From contig JAHDQO010000031.1 of assembly GCA_018433765.1 (NCBI GenBank), positions 1 to 55,506 on the forward strand: a stretch of 55,506 bases of DNA, given 5' to 3'. The notes below the pieces were generated by a model that made no database searches, was not told the DNA's origin, and worked only from the letters and a program-made list of their open reading frames with translations. The DNA comes from Tissierellales bacterium (GTDB lineage: Bacteria; Bacillota; Clostridia; Tissierellales; Sedimentibacteraceae). Shown here piece after piece: positions 35,006-44,037 of the stretch (the stretch's first letter is position 1; each line of letters starts with the position of its first letter). Position numbers and translations under genes: made by a program.

Positions 35006-36749
35006 AGTAGGCTTAGGAAGTTGTGGTATTGCAGCAGGTGGAAGAAAAGTATTAGAAGCCCTTCAAACTGAAGCTAAGTTAAATAATATAAATGTGCAAA
35101 TAGAACCTACTGGTTGCATAGGTATGTGTTTTTATGAACCAATAGTTGATGTTATAGCTGATGGGGAAACTTATTCATATGGTTTTGTTAATGAAGAAAT
35201 AGCAAAAAGAATAATCGATGAGCATATTCAAGAAGGTAAACCAGTAGAAGAGAATATAATTTATTCAACCAAAAAACCAGCGGGTTACACAGAAAAGCAG
35301 TATAAAATAGCATTACAAAATTGTGGAATAATAAATCCAGAAAAAATAGAAGAATATATAGATAATGGTGGATATAAAGCTATAACTAAAGCTTTAAAAA
35401 ACATGTCAAGAGAAGAAGTAATAGAAGAAATTAAGCAATCAGGTTTAAGGGGAAGAGGAGGAGCAGGATTCCCTACATGGTTTAAATGGAATGCAGCACT
35501 TCAATCTAAAGGAAACAAAAAATATATGGTTTGTAACGCAGATGAAGGAGATCCAGGAGCATTTATGGATAGAAGTGTGCTTGAAGGAGATCCGCATCGT
35601 TTAATAGAAGGAATGCTAATAGGAGGATATGCAATAGGGGCAGACGAAGGAATAATATACTGTAGAGCTGAGTATCCTTTAGCAATAGAAAGACTTGAAA
35701 AAGCAATGGTACAAGCAGAAGAAAAAAATTATTTAGGAAAAAATATATTAGGCACTGACTTTAATTTTACTCTAAGAATAAAAAAAGGTGCAGGAGCATT
35801 TGTATGTGGAGAAGAAACTGCATTAATTGAGTCACTAGAAGGAAAAAGAGGAATGCCAAGATTAAAACCTCCATTCCCTGCTCAATCAGGTTATTGGAAA
35901 GAACCAACAAATATAAACAATGTTGAAACATTAGCAAATGTACCTTGGATAATAGCAAATGGAGCAGATAAATTTGCAGCAGTAGGATCAGGAAGAAGTA
36001 AAGGAACAAAAGTATTTGCGTTATCTGGAAAAATTAAAAATGGTGGACTAGTAGAAATACCTATGGGAATGACATTAAGAGAAGTAATATTTGATATAGG
36101 TGGAGGAATAAAAGGAGACAAGAAGTTCAAAGCTGTTCAAATGGGAGGACCATCAGGTGGCTGTATACCAGCTGAACTGTTAGATACTCCAGTAACATAT
36201 GAGAACATTAATGCTACAGGTGCAATAATGGGTTCAGGTGGAATGGTAGTAATGGATGAGACTACTTGTATGGTAGATATAGCAAAATTCTTCTTAGACT
36301 TTACTTGTAAAGAATCATGCGGTAAATGTATATATTGTAGAATTGGTACAAAAAGAATGCTTGAAATATTGGAAAGAATAACAAAAGGACAAGGTAAATT
36401 AGAAGATTTAGACGAATTAGAAGAACTAGCAAAAAGCATTAAAGATGCATCATTATGTGGATTAGGACAAACTGCTCCAAATCCAGTATTAACAGGTTTA
36501 AAATATTTTAGAGATGAATATGAAGCTCATATAATAGATAAAAAATGTCCTGCTAAAAAATGTACAGAATTGTTAACTTACTCTATAGATAAAGACAAAT
36601 GTATAGGATGTGGATTATGTGCTAGAAATTGTCCAACAGGTGCAATATCAGGAGATAAAAAGCAAGCACATAAAATAGACCAAGACTTATGTATAAAATG
36701 TGGTAACTGCGCAACATCATGTAGATTTAATGCAGTAAACGTAGAATAG
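34995..36749 (+). CDS. stnB: NuoF-like FMN/NAD(H) subunit of a transhydrogenase complex
   Basis: A 584-residue protein. In order it has an N-terminal thioredoxin-like [2Fe-2S] domain (GSCGIAAGG, PTGCIGMC), the NAD/FMN core (SGLRGRGGAGFPTWFKW near residue 150; NADEGDPGAFMDRS; GAGAFVCGEETALIES), an SLBB domain, a [4Fe-4S] site (ESCGKCIYCRIG ... LCGLG) and a C-terminal two-cluster ferredoxin domain (CIGCGLCARNC and CIKCGNCATSC). This is the HydB/NuoF layout of electron-bifurcating enzymes. It is the likely NADH site and docking point for ferredoxin electrons. AGGAGG precedes ATG inside the upstream gene. Confidence 0.87.
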   Translation: MKIKVGLGSCGIAAGGRKVLEALQTEAKLNNINVQIEPTGCIGMCFYEPIVDVIADGETYSYGFVNEEIAKRIIDEHIQEGKPVEENIIYSTKKPAGYTEKQYKIALQNCGIINPEKIEEYIDNGGYKAITKALKNMSREEVIEEIKQSGLRGRGGAGFPTWFKWNAALQSKGNKKYMVCNADEGDPGAFMDRSVLEGDPHRLIEGMLIGGYAIGADEGIIYCRAEYPLAIERLEKAMVQAEEKNYLGKNILGTDFNFTLRIKKGAGAFVCGEETALIESLEGKRGMPRLKPPFPAQSGYWKEPTNINNVETLANVPWIIANGADKFAAVGSGRSKGTKVFALSGKIKNGGLVEIPMGMTLREVIFDIGGGIKGDKKFKAVQMGGPSGGCIPAELLDTPVTYENINATGAIMGSGGMVVMDETTCMVDIAKFFLDFTCKESCGKCIYCRIGTKRMLEILERITKGQGKLEDLDELEELAKSIKDASLCGLGQTAPNPVLTGLKYFRDEYEAHIIDKKCPAKKCTELLTYSIDKDKCIGCGLCARNCPTGAISGDKKQAHKIDQDLCIKCGNCATSCRFNAVNVE

Positions 36750-36763
36750 AAGGGAGCTACAAA

Positions 36764-39700
36764 ATGCCTATAGTAAGAATAAATATAGATGGAAAAGAAA
36801 TACAAACAACAGATGATAAAAATATACTACAAGCAGCATTAGACAACAATATCAACATACCACATCTGTGCTATGATGAAAGAATGGAAGCTTATGGTGG
36901 ATGTGGACTATGTGTTGTAGAAGTAGAAGGTATTCCAAAACTAGTAAGATCATGTGCTACACCTGTAAAAGATGGAATGGTAATAAGAACTAGCACTGAA
37001 AGAACAAAAGCAACAAGAAAAACAGCATTAAATTTATTAGTATCTGATCATAGAGGAGACTGTAGAGCACCATGTGTAATGGCTTGTCCAGCACACACAG
37101 ATGTACAAGGATATGTAGGATTAATAGCAAATGGACAATACAAAGAGTCAGTTAAACTATTAAAAGAGCAATTACCTTTACCTGCATGTATAGGAAGAGT
37201 ATGTCCTCATCCTTGTGAAGATGCATGTAGAAGAAACTTAGTTGATAAACCAGTAGCAATAGCAAACTTAAAATCATTTGTAGCAGATGTAGATTTATTT
37301 GACGATGTAGAGCAGCCTTACATGCCAGAAGTAAAAGAAGCTACAGGAAAAAGTATAGCAATTATTGGAGCAGGACCAGCTGGACTTTCAGCAGCATACT
37401 TTTTAGCAGCTGAAGGACACAAAGTAGAAATATTTGAAGCTATGGATAAACCGGGTGGAATGTTAAGATACGGAATACCACAATATAGATTACCAAAGCA
37501 TGTGGTAGATAAAGAAGTAGAACTAATAGAAAATTTAGGTGTTAAAATAAACTATAATACAAAACTAGGTGATGACATAACTGTTAAATACCTGCAAAAA
37601 AATTACGATGCTTCTTTCTTAGCTATAGGAGCATGGAAAAGTTCAGGTATGAGATGTGAGGGTGAAAACCTAGAAGGAGTATTAGGAGGAATAAATTTCC
37701 TAAGACAAGTAACTCAAAACGAAGAAGTTAAACTAGGAGATAGAGTAGTTGTTGTAGGTGGTGGAAACACTGCTATGGACGTTGCAAGAACTTGTGTAAG
37801 ACTTGGAGTTAAAGAAGTAAGAGTTGTATATAGAAGAACAGAAGAACAAATGCCAGCAGATAAACTAGAAATAAAAGAAGCAAAAGAAGAAGGAGTAATC
37901 TTTAATTTCTTAGCATCACCAGTACAAGTAATAGACAATGGTGGAAAAGCTTCTGGCGTTAGATGTCAAAAAATGAAATTGGGAGAACCAGATGCTTCAG
38001 GAAGAAGAAGACCTGAGCCTATAGAAGGTAAGGAAGAAATATTTGAAGTAGATACAGTAATAGCAGCAATAGGACAAAAAGTAACATTAGGAAATATAAA
38101 AGATATTAATACTACAAAATGGGGAACTATAGAAGTAGAAGAAGGCACATATCAAACAAATATAGATGGAATCTTTGCAGGTGGAGATGCAGTAACAGGA
38201 CCAAAAATAGCTATAGAAGCAGTAGCACAAGGTAAAAATGCATCAAAAGTTATAAACAGCTATTTAAGAGGTAAAATAGTTCCTCACAAAGAGCTAGTAA
38301 CAGTAAAACAAAATGATTTAACAGAAAACGACTTTAAACATATACCAAAAGAAAGCAGAGTAGAAGTTAAAGTTTTAGATGCAGAAAAAAGGAAAGATAA
38401 CTTTACACCAATAGTAGAATACTATACTGAAGAAGAAGCTAGAAAAGAAGCATCTAGATGTTTAGAATGTGGATGTAAAGATTACTTTGAATGTCAGTTA
38501 ATAAAATATGTTCAAGAAGATGAAATAGACACAGACAAAGAATATGGTGAAAATCATAAGAGATATGAGGAGCAAACTCATCAATATGTGGATAGAAATC
38601 CTGATAAATGTATACAATGTGGATTATGTGTAAGAACATGTGATGAAGTAATGGGTATAACAGCTTTAGGTTTAGTAGACAGAGGATTTGATGCAATAAT
38701 AGCACCAGAATTCGGTATGCCTTTGGAAGAAACAGATTGTATTTCATGCGGTCAATGTATAGATGTATGTCCAACAGGAGCATTAAAAGAAAAACTAAGC
38801 ACACTAAAAGAAATACCGTTAGACTTAGTAAAAAGTGAATCAGTATGTAATAACTGTTCATTAGGATGTAATATTATATATGAGCATAAAGGAAATGAAA
38901 TATATAAAGTAACTCCAAACAGAGCAAAAGATGACGGTATATTATGTGTAAATGGTAAATTTGGATTTGAATATATAAATAGTGAAGACAGAATACTTGA
39001 GCCATTAAAAAGAAATAATGCTAAATTAGAAAATATGGATTTAGATATGGCTAAGTTAGAAGTAGCAGCTAAATTAAAATCAATTAAATATTTAAACGGT
39101 AAAAACTCTATAGGATTCTTAGTATCACAAAGATTAACAAATGAAGAACTTAAAAAAGTAATTGAAATAAGTAATTTATTAGAAACTGATATGATAGGTT
39201 CATTAAATGTAAAACAAGAAGAGATAAAATCAACTAATAAATACGAAGAAATGCATAATGCAGAATTAATAGTAGCAGTAGGAGATATGTACAAAAACTT
39301 CGTACCTATGGCAGTTAAAATTAAGAACTTAGGAAAAAATGTAATATCAATATCAGAAAATGGAACAAGGTTAGATAAATTTGCAAACGAAGCATATCAA
39401 GTAAAGAATACAGAAGAGTTTATTAAACAAGTAATAAAAGCATTAATTGATAGTGACAATATAGACAAAAACGCTGAAAACTTAGAAGCATTGAAAGAAT
39501 TAGTTAAAGATATTACAGCTAAAGAAGATGCAGTTAAAGTTGCAAAGGCATATGGAGAAGCTAAAAAACCTATGATAGTAATAGATGAATTAGCTACTTC
39601 ATTGGAGGCACAAAAACTAATAAGAGAATTAGCTTTACTTGCAGGCAAGATATTTAAACCTCATAGAGGAATAATTACATTAAAACAAGAAGCTAATGCT

Positions 39701-40027
39701 CAAGGAGCAATAGATTTAGGTATAGATAAGTCTGGCGAAGAAATACTTCAAAAAGTTAATGATGGAAGTATAAAAGCTCTTGTAGTAATAGGTGAAGACA
39801 TACAAAACATTAAAAAAGTATCACCAGAATATTTAGCCGTTATAGATATGTTTATGACAGAAACAGCTAAAAAAGCTGATATAATTTTACCTCTTGTATC
39901 TATAGCAGAAAGTACAGGAACACTTACAAGAACAGATGGTACTATTCAAAATGTAAATATGGCTATTCAACCGAGAACAGGTATTACTAATAGTCAACTA
40001 TTTGATAAAATAATTTGTTCTTTATAA
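36764..40027 (+). CDS. stnA: NuoG-GltD fusion subunit of a bifurcating transhydrogenase (Stn type)
   Basis: 1087 residues. The NuoG-type N-terminus has [2Fe-2S] ligands C36, C47, C50 and C64. Two GltD-type cysteine sets follow (HRGDCRAPCVMAC; CIGRVCPHPCEDAC). Next is a GltD-like oxidoreductase with an FAD motif IIGAGPAGLSAAY (about residue 200) and a second nucleotide site GGGNTAMDVA (about 330), then VVYRRTEEQMPA, typical of NADPH-using GltD/NfnB. Two ferredoxin clusters come near residues 615 and 658. Last is a formate-dehydrogenase-like [4Fe-4S] site (CNNCSLGC) and a degenerate molybdopterin fold. No H-cluster and no Mo ligand are evident. The likely reaction is ferredoxin-linked NADPH/NADH exchange. 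Confidence 0.82.
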   Translation: MPIVRINIDGKEIQTTDDKNILQAALDNNINIPHLCYDERMEAYGGCGLCVVEVEGIPKLVRSCATPVKDGMVIRTSTERTKATRKTALNLLVSDHRGDCRAPCVMACPAHTDVQGYVGLIANGQYKESVKLLKEQLPLPACIGRVCPHPCEDACRRNLVDKPVAIANLKSFVADVDLFDDVEQPYMPEVKEATGKSIAIIGAGPAGLSAAYFLAAEGHKVEIFEAMDKPGGMLRYGIPQYRLPKHVVDKEVELIENLGVKINYNTKLGDDITVKYLQKNYDASFLAIGAWKSSGMRCEGENLEGVLGGINFLRQVTQNEEVKLGDRVVVVGGGNTAMDVARTCVRLGVKEVRVVYRRTEEQMPADKLEIKEAKEEGVIFNFLASPVQVIDNGGKASGVRCQKMKLGEPDASGRRRPEPIEGKEEIFEVDTVIAAIGQKVTLGNIKDINTTKWGTIEVEEGTYQTNIDGIFAGGDAVTGPKIAIEAVAQGKNASKVINSYLRGKIVPHKELVTVKQNDLTENDFKHIPKESRVEVKVLDAEKRKDNFTPIVEYYTEEEARKEASRCLECGCKDYFECQLIKYVQEDEIDTDKEYGENHKRYEEQTHQYVDRNPDKCIQCGLCVRTCDEVMGITALGLVDRGFDAIIAPEFGMPLEETDCISCGQCIDVCPTGALKEKLSTLKEIPLDLVKSESVCNNCSLGCNIIYEHKGNEIYKVTPNRAKDDGILCVNGKFGFEYINSEDRILEPLKRNNAKLENMDLDMAKLEVAAKLKSIKYLNGKNSIGFLVSQRLTNEELKKVIEISNLLETDMIGSLNVKQEEIKSTNKYEEMHNAELIVAVGDMYKNFVPMAVKIKNLGKNVISISENGTRLDKFANEAYQVKNTEEFIKQVIKALIDSDNIDKNAENLEALKELVKDITAKEDAVKVAKAYGEAKKPMIVIDELATSLEAQKLIRELALLAGKIFKPHRGIITLKQEANAQGAIDLGIDKSGEEILQKVNDGSIKALVVIGEDIQNIKKVSPEYLAVIDMFMTETAKKADIILPLVSIAESTGTLTRTDGTIQNVNMAIQPRTGITNSQLFDKIICSL

Positions 40028-40043
40028 GATAGTATAATAAAGC

Positions 40044-40083
40044 AAAGTCTCATTGAAAATAATCAATGGGGCTTTATTTTTTT
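40044..40083 (+). terminator. Terminator of the stn operon
   Basis: AAAGTCTCATTGA (40044-40056) pairs with TCAATGGGGCTTT (40063-40075), followed by a long T run. Confidence 0.9.
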
Positions 40084-40091
40084 ACAATAAT

Positions 40092-40194
40092 ATTTCAAAT
40101 ATGAAATGAATGTATTTCAAGTTTGAAACTCAATATTTAATGTATAAATAGCGGTTAAATTAGCATTACATATTTTACATTTCAAATATGAAAT
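40092..40194 (+). promoter_or_regulatory. Three activator-site palindromes upstream of the permease gene
   Basis: Sites are ATTTCA-AATA-TGAAAT (40092-40107), ATTTCA-AGTT-TGAAAC (40114-40129) and ATTTCA-AATA-TGAAAT (40179-40194). Their centres are 22 and 65 bp apart. The first two are 156.5 and 134.5 bp from the -12 GC, identical to the ndh promoter. With the terminator and the promoter they fill the 346-bp gap. Confidence 0.88.
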
Positions 40195-40242
40195 GTTTGG
40201 GAGTTTTTATTTTCTTAAATGGCTAATTGTGGTATGAAATTC

Positions 40243-40258
40243 TGGCATGATAAATGCA
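40243..40258 (+). promoter_or_regulatory. Sigma-54 promoter of the permease gene
   Basis: TGGCATGATAAATGCA has GG and GC at the correct 10-bp distance, and only mild departures from the consensus. It lies 116 bp before the gene. Confidence 0.88.
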
Positions 40259-40373
40259 ATTATTTAAGTTTGCTGTTTATTGTTATATAAATTACATTTT
40301 ATTACATGATTCAATTATTTATATAGTAAGAATAGTTTAAACGAATGATTAAATAATATTAGGAGGTATCATA

Positions 40374-41666
40374 ATGAGTAAAGAGAAGAACAAAAGTTTT
40401 ACTTCAAACAAGGTCAGTTCTGGCAATGATGTATACGAAAACGCTTTTAGTGCTGTTCCAGAAGAGAAGAAAAAAAGCTTAGTAAGTTTAATCTTTGTAT
40501 TAGCAGGATACCCAATTGCACTTTCAAACTTTGTAATTGGAGGTAATGTCGGAGCAGGCCTAACTTTTTCGAAAGCAGTTTTAGCATTACTTGTTGGTAA
40601 CGGTGTTTTGATGGCAATAGTATTATTAACAGGAGTTTTAGCATACAAAACTGGTATGTCTACAGCCTTTATGTCTCGTAGGGCCTTTGGTAAAAGCGGA
40701 TCAAACATTTTTTCTATTTTGTTAGCTGTGTCAGCCGTAACATGGATATCTATTAATGGTGATGTATTTGCAAGGTTAATTACTGAAACATTTTCTTTTT
40801 GGAAAATCAGTGTTCCAATTACAGCTATTATAGTTATATTGTTGTGGACACAGTCTGCTATAAGAGGTTATAAAGGACTTGAATTTATTAGCTTTCTTGG
40901 AGTGCCAGCTGCTTTAATTATGTCTGGTGCTGGAATTATAGCTGTTTCAAAAGCTACAAATAATTTTGCTGAATTATCTACATATGTGCCTGAAAATCCT
41001 ATGACATTTACAGCTGCAACTGCAGCTATTGTGGGAGGATGGGTTTTTGGTGCAGTAATTACTCCAGATGTACTAAGGTTTGCAAAGAAAATGAGCCACG
41101 TATTTATTGCCGGTGGAGTGGCTTTTGCTATAGGCTGTTTTGGCTTACAGTTTGCAGGAGCAGCTGTTGCCATTGCAACAGGTTATGCAGATTTTACGCA
41201 AGCCATGTCAGCATTAGGTCTTGCTGGAGTAGCATTTGTGGCAGCTATTTTCTGTTTGTGGACTACACAGGATAATAATATGTATGCTGCTAGTTTAGCT
41301 GTTCAAAATGTAATAGAAGGAACTAAAAAGAAAGGTAAGATTACTCATAAGCAAATAGTTATAGTTTTGGCGGTAGTAGCTTGTACTTTTGCTTTTATGG
41401 GTATATACTCTAAAATACTTCCAATTGTTGAATTCTTGTCTCTTTTAATACCACCTGTACCGGGTTTAATTGCAGCAGAAGAGTTTTTTGTAAAAAAATC
41501 TAAGGAAAACATAAGCATAAATGGTGTTGCAATATTTTCTTGGCTTATAGGTGGAGTTGCAAGTTATTTTTCTTTGAAGTATAATTTCTTTATTACACCT
41601 GTAATTGGGTTATTAACTAGTATGGTAACTTATATAATATTAAGTAAATTAATTGATAGAAATTAA
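40374..41666 (+). CDS. NCS1 family permease (CodB-like), candidate nicotinate transporter
   Basis: A 430-residue membrane protein with about 12 helices. Its nearest family is the nucleobase:cation symporter-1 (cytosine/purine permease) group: GGNVGAGLTFSKAVLA, WISINGDVFARL, GWVFGAVITPDVLRFAKK and WTTQDNNMYAASLA. Known substrates are cytosine, purines, hydantoins and other small N-heterocycles. Here it has the same activator sites and sigma-54 promoter as the nicotinate enzymes, so nicotinate (or 6-hydroxynicotinate) uptake is the natural reading. AGGAGG lies 8 bp before ATG. Confidence 0.88.
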   Translation: MSKEKNKSFTSNKVSSGNDVYENAFSAVPEEKKKSLVSLIFVLAGYPIALSNFVIGGNVGAGLTFSKAVLALLVGNGVLMAIVLLTGVLAYKTGMSTAFMSRRAFGKSGSNIFSILLAVSAVTWISINGDVFARLITETFSFWKISVPITAIIVILLWTQSAIRGYKGLEFISFLGVPAALIMSGAGIIAVSKATNNFAELSTYVPENPMTFTAATAAIVGGWVFGAVITPDVLRFAKKMSHVFIAGGVAFAIGCFGLQFAGAAVAIATGYADFTQAMSALGLAGVAFVAAIFCLWTTQDNNMYAASLAVQNVIEGTKKKGKITHKQIVIVLAVVACTFAFMGIYSKILPIVEFLSLLIPPVPGLIAAEEFFVKKSKENISINGVAIFSWLIGGVASYFSLKYNFFITPVIGLLTSMVTYIILSKLIDRN

Positions 41667-41680
41667 ATAAACAGTCAAAG

Positions 41681-41736
41681 TGATTTTAGTAAAAATTCTT
41701 AGCCATACTTTGGTTGAGAATTTTTATCTAAAATTA
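41681..41736 (+). terminator. Long hairpin after the permease gene
   Basis: TGATTTTAG and TAAAAATTCTTAGCC pair with GGTTGAGAATTTTTA and CTAAAATTA, a stem of about 24 bp with few mismatches. There is no T run after it, so it may be partial termination, with the methyltransferase gene after it read through. Confidence 0.6.
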
Positions 41737-41767
41737 CTGCTAGGGTTTAAAAAGGAGAAATTTAAAA

Positions 41768-42466
41768 ATGGAAAAATTCAAGAGATTATTATCAAATAAA
41801 GATTTAGGTAAAGTAATAGATATAGGTACAAGAAGAGGAGAGTTTCTATTTAGACTTAAGGAATATGGACGTTCTTATGATGAGCTTATAGGAATTGATA
41901 CTAATGAAAAAGAGATAGAGGCACTAAGAGCAAAAGAAGAAGATAACATACATTTCTATAAAATGGACGGATATTCTTTAGACTATCCTGATGAATATTT
42001 CGATACAGTAGCTTTGTCTAATACACTTCATCATTTAAATGACATAGATGGCATGCTTAAAGAAATGCTTCGAGTACTAAAAAAGGGAGGATATTTAGTT
42101 ATTAATGAAATGTTTCATGACAATCAAACTCCTGCAAGACAAACACATGGCTTAATGCATATTTTAGAAGGTGAAATAGATACAGAGCTTGGAAAAGTTC
42201 ACAATAAAACATTAACAAAGCAAGAAATTATTGATTTAATTGATAAATTAGGTTTAAAATCTTTTGAAACTGCAGAATATTTTGAAACAGAAGAGTATGA
42301 TAAAAAAGTGCAAAAAAAATATAATAAGCTAAACGACATGTTGTTAAGCGTAAAAGATTCTCCTAAATACAACAATTTTGAAGAAAAGGCACAAAAGATA
42401 AAGAAAAATTATGAACAGCATGGAATTCAAAGATGTGAGCAATTATTAATAATAGGTGAAAAATAA
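41768..42466 (+). CDS. Class I SAM-dependent methyltransferase (Methyltransf_11 type)
   Basis: A 232-residue protein of UbiE/Methyltransf_11 type. Motif I is an unusual DIGTRRGEFLFRL in place of DxGxGxG. The acidic residue of motif II lies in LIGIDTNEKEIEAL. A post-motif segment VALSNTLHHLNDIDGMLKEML and RVLKKGGYLVINE are clear. The substrate is not known. It follows the sigma-54-controlled permease by 100 bp with a hairpin between, so joint expression is uncertain. GGAG lies 11 bp before ATG. Confidence 0.82.
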   Translation: MEKFKRLLSNKDLGKVIDIGTRRGEFLFRLKEYGRSYDELIGIDTNEKEIEALRAKEEDNIHFYKMDGYSLDYPDEYFDTVALSNTLHHLNDIDGMLKEMLRVLKKGGYLVINEMFHDNQTPARQTHGLMHILEGEIDTELGKVHNKTLTKQEIIDLIDKLGLKSFETAEYFETEEYDKKVQKKYNKLNDMLLSVKDSPKYNNFEEKAQKIKKNYEQHGIQRCEQLLIIGEK

Positions 42467-42486
42467 TAATTTTAAATTATGCATAA

Positions 42487-42518
42487 AAACGGGGTAGATA
42501 TAATTATCTATCCCGTTT
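42487..42518. terminator. Bidirectional terminator between the methyltransferase and gdh genes
   Basis: AAACGGGGTAGATA pairs with TATCTATCCCGTTT around a 4-nt loop between two convergent genes. Confidence 0.9.
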
Positions 42519-42548
42519 AGTATTTATCTTAAAATAATATTGAAGTTC

Positions 42549-43814
42549 TTATTTAACCCAACCTCTTACTCTCATAGCATCTGCAACACGTTTTATTGCC
42601 ATCATGAAGGCAGCTACTCTCATTGTTACATTGTGTTTTTCTTTTAATGCATAAATATCATCAAATGCTTTAACCATTTTAACTTCTTGTTTTTCTTGAA
42701 CTTCTTCGAATGACCAATAGTAGTTTTGTAAGTTTTGTACCCATTCGAAGTAAGAAACCATAACTCCACCACCATTAGATAAAATATCTGGTACTAAGAA
42801 AATACCTTTTTCATTGATAACTTTATCAGCTTCTGGTGTTGTTGGTCCGTTAGCACCTTCAACAATAATATCAGCTTTGATTTTATTTACAGTTTCTGTT
42901 GTAATAGCATTTTCAAGAGCACAAGGAGAGAATAAATCAACGTCCATTTCAAATACTTTATTTCTATCGTATTCTGCATCTGCTCCTTTGAAGCCTTTAA
43001 TCATATTTTTATTTTCTGGTATAGTAACATAATCAAATAATGCTTTAACATCTAATCCTTTTTCATTATATAAACAGCATGAAACATCTGATATAGCAAC
43101 AACCTTTGCACCTAATTGTTCAGCATAAAGAGCTGCGAATCTTCCAACATTTCCAAAGCCTTGAACAGCTACTTTTGAGCCTTTCATTTCTTTTCCTTTT
43201 GCTTTGAATGCTTCTCTCATCATTAATGCAACGCCATAGCCAGTTGCTTCAAAACGAGCTAATGATCCACCAAATTCAAGTGGTTTACCAGTAATAACTG
43301 CTGGTGTATTTTTTCCTTGAAGCATAGAGTATTCATCTACCATCCAAGCCATGATTTGTGGTGTAGTATTAACGTCTGGAGCAGGGATGTCCACTTTTTC
43401 ACCAATAACTGGTGCTATAGCTTTTATATATGCACGTGACATTCTTTCAACTTCACCTTGTGATAAATCACGAGGATCTACGACTATACCGCCTTTACCT
43501 CCACCATAAGGGATACCTGCTATACCACATTTAAATGTCATCCAAGCAGATAAAGCTTTTACTTCATCTCTTGAAACGTTTTGATGAAAACGTACTCCGC
43601 CTTTTCCAGGTCCTACAGCGTCATTATGAAGAGAACGATATCCTTCAAAAATCTTTAATTCTCCATTATCCATTCTAACTGGAATAGATACTTCTAAACA
43701 ACTTTGTGGTTGTTTTAATATTTCATAAACCTCTTGAGTTTCACCTAAAGCATCACATGCTTCTTTAATCTGCTGTTGAACAATTTCAAATGTGTTTAAA
43801 GTTTTTTCAGCCAT
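42549..43814 (-). CDS. gdhA: Glutamate dehydrogenase
   Basis: A 421-residue hexameric-type Glu/Leu/Phe/Val dehydrogenase. Substrate motifs are GGVRFHQNV and the catalytic region CGIAGIPYGGGKGGI. The Rossmann motif VQGFGNVGRFAA lies near residue 215, and EGANGPTTPEAD is in the C-terminal domain. The short 421-residue form is usual for catabolic NAD-linked enzymes of Clostridia. It links glutamate with 2-oxoglutarate and ammonia. It stands alone with GGAGG upstream. No nicotinate activator site is seen in its promoter region, so it is probably not in that regulon. Confidence 0.96.
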   Translation of the reverse strand: MAEKTLNTFEIVQQQIKEACDALGETQEVYEILKQPQSCLEVSIPVRMDNGELKIFEGYRSLHNDAVGPGKGGVRFHQNVSRDEVKALSAWMTFKCGIAGIPYGGGKGGIVVDPRDLSQGEVERMSRAYIKAIAPVIGEKVDIPAPDVNTTPQIMAWMVDEYSMLQGKNTPAVITGKPLEFGGSLARFEATGYGVALMMREAFKAKGKEMKGSKVAVQGFGNVGRFAALYAEQLGAKVVAISDVSCCLYNEKGLDVKALFDYVTIPENKNMIKGFKGADAEYDRNKVFEMDVDLFSPCALENAITTETVNKIKADIIVEGANGPTTPEADKVINEKGIFLVPDILSNGGGVMVSYFEWVQNLQNYYWSFEEVQEKQEVKMVKAFDDIYALKEKHNVTMRVAAFMMAIKRVADAMRVRGWVK

Positions 43815-44037
43815 TTTAAATACCTCCGCTTATTCATTTGTGTTTATTATATTTTTATTAATAAACAGAATTATTAAGAAACATCATGATAATAACATGT
43901 ATAAAATTCTTTGTAAACGCTTTTTGTGATTAAATTGTAACATTTTCGTAATAAATACTAGTAAATATTTCTTTAGGTGAAATTTGAATAATAGTACGTT
44001 AGTTTTTGAAATATATTGATAAAATATTGTCAAGTTT

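Noticed and set aside
38752-39294. Minus-strand open frame of 180 codons opposite the NuoG-GltD gene
   Set aside because: It is a complement of conserved Fe-S coding sequence; no start signal and no family likeness.
36764-40027. Formate dehydrogenase or [FeFe] hydrogenase catalytic subunit
   Set aside because: After the CNNCSLGC cluster site there is no selenocysteine/cysteine Mo-ligand context and the fold is short and degenerate; no H-cluster motifs are present. The GltD-like domain fits a transhydrogenase.
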